Source of the DNA: Edaphochlamys debaryana
Lineage: Eukaryota; Chlorophyta; Chlorophyceae; Chlamydomonadales
Length of the DNA stretch: 64,000 nt
Direction of reading: 5' to 3'
NCBI GenBank assembly: GCA_016858145.1
Contig: JAEHOE010000065.1
Coordinates: forward strand, 496,001-560,000
In this document: positions 57,892 to 64,000 of the stretch, in pieces
Position numbering within the stretch: position 1 is the stretch's first letter
Layout of the letters: each line of letters opens with the position of its first letter
The notes under the pieces: model-generated
Told to the model about the DNA's origin: nothing
Seen by the model: the letters and a program-made list of their open reading frames with translations, nothing else
Database searches by the model: none
Made by a program: the position numbers and the translations under genes

Positions 57892-60800
57892 ATGCTTGCT
57901 GCTTTATGCTGGGCAGTAGCGGCCCTCGCCTTTGCAGGCGGGGTCTTAGCGGGCCCAGACCCGAACCCCATAGCTGAATGTCACGGCGCCTTTGCACATT
58001 TGCAAGACGGCGAGCGCAAGGCGCTGAGGCAGGCTGCCCATGCGGTCCATCGACTACACGCTGTGGTCGCCAAGCAGCGCGTGGAAGGCGCTGTTGATGC
58101 AGCTATTGTAGCTCAACTCGAGGAGTGGCTAAAGGGCAACCAAACCATCGTAGATAAGCACGACAGCCGACGATTGGCTTCGACATGCCTCACCGCGCGC
58201 TTGGAAAAGGACGCGACCTACCAGCGGCCTGTGGCGAGCATACTGCTGAACTACTTCAAGAGGTAAGCGTCCGGGCTGCGCGGACCTTGTAGGAGTACGC
58301 GGACGTGTGCCAAGGCTGTTGCGGGGGCAGCTCCCGCAGCTGGCCCATCAGGGCAGGCGAGGGGAGGGCAGCTTCCGCGGGGGCTAGCACCTGTGGGCAT
58401 CACAGTCTCTTGGAGCCTGCCAGGTAGCGTTCCACCGCCCTGTCCTAGCATAGCCAGAGAGCCGCTTTAGTCACAGGGGCGATGCAGCCGTGAGCCCCCT
58501 GACACAGCCCCCTGACACGGCCCACCCACCAAGTGGGACGGCTGGGCCCGTGCACTGGCTGTACCCTTTCAAGGCCCTGACTACTAACCGTCCCACACCG
58601 CTGCCCCCACCCCACCCCAGGCCGTGGGCGGTCCGGAGCCTGGCCGATACCATGCGGACGTCGTGCAGGGGCGCGGGCATGCCGTGCGAGGTGGGGGGTG
58701 GGAGGGAAAGGGGAGAGAGGGAGGGACTGGACCTCTTGACTGGAATGAAGGGGCGCCTGCGCCTGCGGGTTAACCCCCGGCACTTTAGAAGGCGGGGAAC
58801 GTTTAGGATTCGAGCCGCAGCGGGCCAGCAGGAACCACCGATCTGTCCCGGGAGGGCGAGTTTCGCTGGGGAGGCCCGCTGGGGTGGTAGGTGAACGGCC
58901 TGGCAAGGGGTTTGCGAGGGGGCGTGGAGGCTCTGGATGCCTCAGACAGGCTGGGGCATGTCCCGTGCAAGGGGGCGAAGTGGGGTGGGGTGGGGCGAAG
59001 GCCGTTCAAGGCACGGTGTTTTCACGGGTGGCGTGAGGGGTGGGTAGGCGTAGGGCTTTGCTTGAGAGCCTTCGCGCCTCAAGGGGCCGGTGGGCGGCAG
59101 GGGCAAGTCGGGACGATGTGGGAATCGGGGCGAAGCCGGCTCCGTTGAGAATGCTTCTGGGAGCTATGAGACGGAGCCGCGGGCGGTGGTGGCCGCGCTG
59201 GGTGGTGTGCTGACCCTTATTAGGGTGGTGAATGGGGGTGCCCAGCGTGGTCCTGGCCTGGCAATGGGGGTGCCCGGCCCTGTACCTCCGCCTCCTGCTC
59301 CCGGGGTCCCTGTGCCTTGACTGCCCCGGTCACTCCCCGCCCGTGCGCCCGGCTTCCCCCACCCTCCAGGTGATTGTGAACGTGGACAACCCCCACGAGG
59401 CGGGGCTGTGGGCGCAGGCCGCCAATGCCTCCGAGGGCGCACTGGTGCCAATATTCTCAGCCAACCTGCACGAGGCCAGGTGGGGAGGGGGGGGGAGGAC
59501 TGAGACAGGGCGGGATGAGGGGTGGAACCCTCGGGAGAGGGAGGTGAGGGCATGTTGAGGAAGCAAGGAAGGCTGGGGATACGGATTACCCCCGCACTTA
59601 CCCCCTTTACCACCACACACCTCTTGGCCGAGGCTCATAGAGCCCATGGGGTTTGAGAAAACCGGTGGAACCCAGTCGCGCTTGGACCCGTGCATACGCG
59701 GAGGCCCATGTGGGTCGGGGCCGTGCCTGCCCACCACGGCCCTGCACCCCGCCCCTGAGGCCCAGGCCCCCGCGCCAGAGTGTTTCCCGAGGGTGCTGAG
59801 GGCGTCGACGCGCGTCTCGGCGGGCTCCTGGCCATCCTTGCCGTAGGCACCTCATGGTGGTGACCCCGCGTCCCCCTGGTCCCCCACCTGCCCGCTCGCT
59901 GGCAGGGGCTACAACCGGGGGGCCAAGGCGGCCCGGGGCAAGATCCTCATCATATGGCAGGCAAGCAACGGGGAAGGGCGGCGCGGGGGAGGACGCATAA
60001 CTTGATACCTCCGACTGCCTCTCGTGCACCTATTCTGACGTTCACACTCAGCATTTCCTCCCTGCCCGTTCCTTCCCCCTACCCTTCCCCCTGATGTCGC
60101 GCCTGACAGGACGACCAGACGCCGCCCCCCACACACGGCTGGCTGCAGGATCTTGTACGGCTGTACGATACGTACCCTCGCCTGGGTGTCATTGGAATGA
60201 ACACGTACCGCCTCTGCAGCTTCAAGGAGCCCACCAACAGGTATGGGTAGCTGGACGAAGCTAGGGCTCGACCTGTAACACTGGCTGTTGCGCCAGGATC
60301 TCACTCAGTGTAAAAGCTTACTGGTTCATGATGAGTCATCCCCTGCTGTGTAATCCCCCACCCGGCGCAGGTTTGGAGACGCACCCTGGGCGGTGGACGC
60401 TCGGACGGGGGTTCAGTGGACGTACGCGCAGGTGCGAGGGGGCCGGGGCGTGGGGTTGCTTGGGGCAGGGGAGGGAGGAAACCGGACACCTGGCAGGACC
60501 GAGCGCTCTGCTGGCTCCTGGCCCCCAGCGCATACCTACCCCTGCCGTTGCCATGTGCCTCGCCTGCCTTCGATTCCCCCCTCTCCGCTCCTGCCTCTCC
60601 TTTATCTACGTAACGTTACCCTTCCGCGCGCCCCACATCGTACACATCCACGCGTCACGGAACCCTGTCTTCATCCCCTCTCCCGCCCCTTCACCCTTCC
60701 CCCATGCTTCCAACAGAACGTGGACTTTGCGCCCTTCGCCATCCGGGCCCACATGTTCACCGAGCTGGGCATGCTGGAGGAGGGCAGCTCGCGCCCGGGG

Positions 60801-62241
60801 GACTGCGGCATCTGGGGGGACTGGGAGCTGTGCCAGCGCGCGTGGGCGGCGGGGTGGCAGGTGATGAGAGGACGCACGGGGGCGGGGATGGACACGGAAG
60901 GGATTGGCGGGGACGGCAGGAGGGGGGCACACGGCGGGAATGGGTGGAGGTAGGGGATGTGGAGTATGCGCTTGGTAAGCGGGGGGAGGACCCTTCGCCT
61001 GCAGGACCCTTCGTGACACGGCACCTGCCCTCCACCTTCCGCAACCCCCTTAATTTCCCCCCTTAGGAGGCCTCCTAGGCCTAACCGCATCCGTCTTGCA
61101 CCCTGCCCCGATCTCCCCCCCTTCCCCGTCCAACCTCCCCCCCCCTGCCTCCCACCCCCATCCCATCCCCACCCCAAACTCAGGTCGGCTTCTACGGACT
61201 GCACGGCCGCGGCAGCGACGGGCGCGCGGGCGGCACGCACTCGTACGTGAGCGGCGAGAAGTGCTGGGGGCAGCAGCAGCACGTGTCCTCGAGCCTGTAC
61301 CACAAGAGGTACGACGGCAAACCCGCGACACGGAGGTAGATGGGTGGGTGCATGGTAGAGGGACTGGAAGGAGGCGGTGGTCAGGGAAGGGGGGCCGAGG
61401 GGGGCTGTCTGGTCGTTCCAGTAATAAGTGGCACGTCACTGGAGGAGGCAGGATAGGAGCTTGCGCACGAGGAGCTGGACTTTTAGCTGGGGAGATGTAG
61501 AGGATGTACGGTAGGGGTGCCGGTAGGGGTAGGGGAGGGGGAGGGGGAGCGGGAGGAGGACGGGTAGGGCGTGCGGGTAGATAGGGAAGCTAGGGGGGTG
61601 GGAAGGGGAACCGTCGTGTCCCGGAAGAGCGGATGGAGGCTCGCGCAGGCGGGGTGCGACAGATGGGAGCGAGGGGGCGGGCGGGGTACGTGTGCGGAGC
61701 GAGGGTCAGATCGGGTGGGTTGGAGACTCCTCGGCGTGTTCGGTCCTGACTCCCGCCCCTTCCGCCCCCTTCCGCCCCCTTCCGCTTCCAAAGGTACGCC
61801 GCGATGGAGTCCTACGCCATCGACGTGTGCGTGCACGTGTGGAAGCTCAACCTCCAGGTGCGTGCTTGTGCATGCGTGGGGGGCGGGGGACCCAGCATGC
61901 ATGGCTGCCCTGTGTTTGGCGAGCTGGTACTGGGAGGGCTGGCGGGCGAAAGCGGCTTGCGGCGGACGCCGGTAGTGGCATGTGTGAATCCTAGGCCCTG
62001 AAACCCTAAAACCCAACCACACACCCGAGCAATTCAAGTTCGGCTTGATTGAGCAGGTGAGAGCACTTTCCTATCCAACGCGTGCCCCCGCCCTGCCCCA
62101 CAGACCTTTTCGGTGGGCGGCGGGTGCCCGTACGGCACCCACGACACGCGGTGGCCCGACAACTGCACCCTGCCGGAGGGGCTCGGCCGCCTGCCCCGCA
62201 GAGCCGCCGCCGCCAGGGCACGGGCGGCGGCGCTGGCCTAG
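57892..62241 (+). CDS. Secretory-pathway GT2-like glycosyltransferase, copy D, 10 exons, about 422 aa
   Basis: Exons: 57892-58262, 58621-58690, 59370-59479, 59906-59960, 60110-60240, 60371-60431, 60717-60860, 61184-61308, 61794-61857, 62104-62241. Signal peptide MLAALCWAVAALAFAGGVLA, then GPDPNPIAECH. DDQ is at 203-205. GDCGIWGDWELCQ is intact, so the core looks functional. Exon 4 (ATATGGCAG) is followed by GCAAGC, a GC-type donor; copies B and C have GT at the same place and copy A also has GC. Exon 8 (VGFYGLHGRGSDGRAGGTHS) resembles copy A more than B or C. The C-terminus is longer than in B and C and ends in an Arg/Ala-rich stretch. Exons 2 and 3 are nearly identical to B and C at the DNA level. 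Confidence 0.85.
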
Positions 62242-63353
62242 GATAGGACGGAAAGGGACGGCGGACGGAGGCGTACACGCGCAGACGGAGCTCCAGCAGC
62301 CGTAACCGCCAGCGGCGGGGCCCATCGGCCGCCTGCTGCCCGCCATGCATGCAGCAGGGCAAGGGCGGAGCGGGCGCGGCCAGGCTGCTGTGAGCCCTCA
62401 GCTGCAGCCACCGCCGCCGCGGCAAGGGAACGGCTGATGGAGAGCGGGTGAAGTGTGGGTGTGGCTGGGTTGCAGCAGGTGTATCATTGGCGCAGTCGAG
62501 GAACACAGGCGCTCCGCCAACCTAGCTAGATGGGTGCTCCGAATGCGTGGTCATTAGCAGGCGGGGCAGATGGGGCGCACAGCAGATAGAGAGGGCGGGC
62601 GGGGTAGGATGGAGGACCGTCGAACTAGTCGAACGTCCTCGGGAGTGACTAAGCGTCAGTCATACATGGGCGCCCACATGGGCGCGCCCCGTGAGCTCGT
62701 AGACAGTTTGCGTACGGTGGGGATGTGTTGCTGGGAGCACCGGCGGGTTAGAGGCGAGGTGGGCGGGGGTGCGGCAGGGGACGGGGGCGGGCGGGGCACG
62801 CGGGGATGTCACGACACGCCCATGGCCTCGGGCGGGGATGGACGGTTTTGGCCGGCCGGCGAACGGGCAGGCAAAACATGCGGATGGAAATGGTGCCGTC
62901 CGATAGGTCGCGTGAAGCCGAAGTCGTAAACCAGAACGTCGGCGCGCGGAGCGTGTCGCGGGCCAATCGAATGGCAGGGATGGATTGACTCATCATTAGC
63001 GGCGAGGCGACCCAGCCTCAGCGCGGGCGTTTACATGTACGCGAGACGCCAAGCGCGCGCTTGCCTCCGGGTAACGACTGTCCGCGGCGGGCAGGCACTT
63101 TGTTCGTTGGCGCCCCATGCGGTACGGCAAGGTAGCGCGTTACTGCCCGTATATAAACTCAGTTCGCAGAAGCCATCACACCACACTCGCGACGCTAGGT
63201 CCCTGGCGGCAGCGACGGCACTCGCTAGCGACCTCGCTCGGTGCTCGCGACATAAACCATCACCCATCCAGGCTCTCGAGCTCCTCGCCCTAACTCGTTC
63301 TCTACTTTCAAGCACGCTCGCGCTCGCAGTGCCGGCGTCGTCGTCCGTCAGCA
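62242..63353. other. Intergenic region and promoter of the right-edge gene
   Basis: The first part is probably the copy D 3' untranslated region. The last 200 bases hold a TATA box and a pyrimidine-rich leader before the next ATG. No coding exon was recognised. Confidence 0.5.
63150..63157 (+). promoter_or_regulatory. TATA box
   Basis: TATATAAA, a consensus TATA box, sits 197 bp before the ATG of the right-edge gene. It stands out in otherwise GC-rich sequence. Confidence 0.6.
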
Positions 63354-63468
63354 ATGGCTACCGGCTCAAGGCAGCGCGGGGCCTCTCGCGCTGTGCTCAA
63401 GGCGCTGCTCCTCGGCGGGCTGGCCACGGCCGCGGTGGCGTTCGGCGCGGTCGAGTCCGGCCCCTCAG
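63354..63468 (+). CDS. First exon of a secreted or membrane protein, continues past the window
   Basis: The ATG opens MATGSRQRGASRAVLKALLL then GGLATAAVAFGAVESG: a basic N-terminus followed by a hydrophobic stretch, typical of a signal peptide or signal anchor. A good donor (CCTCAG|GTGTGT) follows after 38 codons and one base. Unspliced, the frame would stop about 15 codons later. No matching second exon was seen before the window ends, so intron 1 would be longer than 500 bp. Product unknown. Confidence 0.45.
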
Positions 63469-64000
63469 GTGTGTTGATGGGTAGACTGGTCGACAACGCC
63501 GCTTGTCTACATTGAGCTGAGGAGCGAAACGCATTGGTATCGAGCCGGAGGGCCAAAAACCGTCCATCCAAAACGAGCCACAATTGCGGTGGAGAATCGC
63601 GCAGCAGCCAGTCAGCGCAGAACGTGTCTCAGTACCTCGAGAATAGCTCGCGTGCGTGCTGCTGCTTGTTGTTGTGGGACATTGAGCGAAAACTCGCGTT
63701 GCGCGACATGTCTGAGTAAACGTTTTATTTGCTCGACTCAGGAAGAGACCTAAGCGCTGACAGGCGCTTACAGACGCACGCCTACATACGCATTTCGCGG
63801 AAAGGGGGGGACATCATGCGGTCTGAAGTCGAGGGCGTTTTGGCTCATTTCAAGGGTTCATCAGGGCATAGAAGTGCCAGCCAGAAGTTGATTGGATGGA
63901 TGGCTGAACCGTGTTTCTGGTCTACAAGGGGGTAAATCATGCGCGACTTGACTTACTGAGTGACTGACGACTCATATTGCCGTGAAACTGCCCTGTGCCG
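63469..64000. other. Probable intron 1 of the right-edge gene
   Basis: After the donor no exon could be recognised up to the window end. The sequence is less GC-rich than the rest of the window. Confidence 0.35.

Noticed and set aside
58800..58815. tRNA B-box-like word (minus strand ggctcgaatcc)
   Set aside because: One mismatch to the B box, no T-arm stem and no A box or acceptor stem at the right distance.

Overview
The window looks like nuclear DNA of a green alga of the Chlamydomonadales/Volvocales type (Chlamydomonas, Gonium or Volvox-like). It is very GC-rich, genes are split into many small exons with C-rich polypyrimidine tracts, and proteins carry long Ala/Gly/Pro/Gln tracts. Family content also fits: a CHASE-type receptor guanylyl cyclase and a volvocine-style mix of transposons. 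The species cannot be named from the sequence alone. All gene models were built by hand by joining exons with matching phase; none has been checked against transcripts.

Layout. (1) 1226-8689, minus: a complete 20-exon receptor guanylyl cyclase (about 970 aa) with two membrane spans, an outer sensor region and a full catalytic residue set. (2) 10067-13918, plus: a DDE transposase (about 531 aa) in two exons. Its 2.3 kb intron holds a decayed retroelement on the other strand. (3) 16362-21144, minus: glycosyltransferase-like gene copy A. (4) 21989-45868, plus: REV3, the catalytic subunit of DNA polymerase zeta, in 36 exons with a predicted 5,092 aa. It includes one 8,430-nt exon of low-complexity sequence. 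(5) 46654-50355, 51455-54757 and 57892-62241, plus: glycosyltransferase copies B, C and D. A Pro/Ala-rich gene of unknown function lies between C and D on the minus strand (55390-57416, 5' end unresolved). (6) From 63354: the first exon of a further gene, with a TATA box, running off the right edge.

REV3 would act in translesion DNA synthesis, the cyclase in cGMP signalling at a membrane, and the four glycosyltransferase-like proteins in the secretory pathway. Nothing links these jobs functionally. The cluster looks like a four-copy family amplified around an unrelated housekeeping gene.

The most interesting structural signal is in the introns. At several independent splice junctions (REV3 introns 14, 15, 23 and 34, copy A, copy B and the cyclase gene) a short tandem duplication has copied an exon edge and its splice site into the adjoining intron, leaving decoy sites. 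Six of the 93 modelled introns appear to use GC-AG rather than GT-AG ends. Copy A has one intron that its three paralogues lack, and that intron is itself built from such a duplication.
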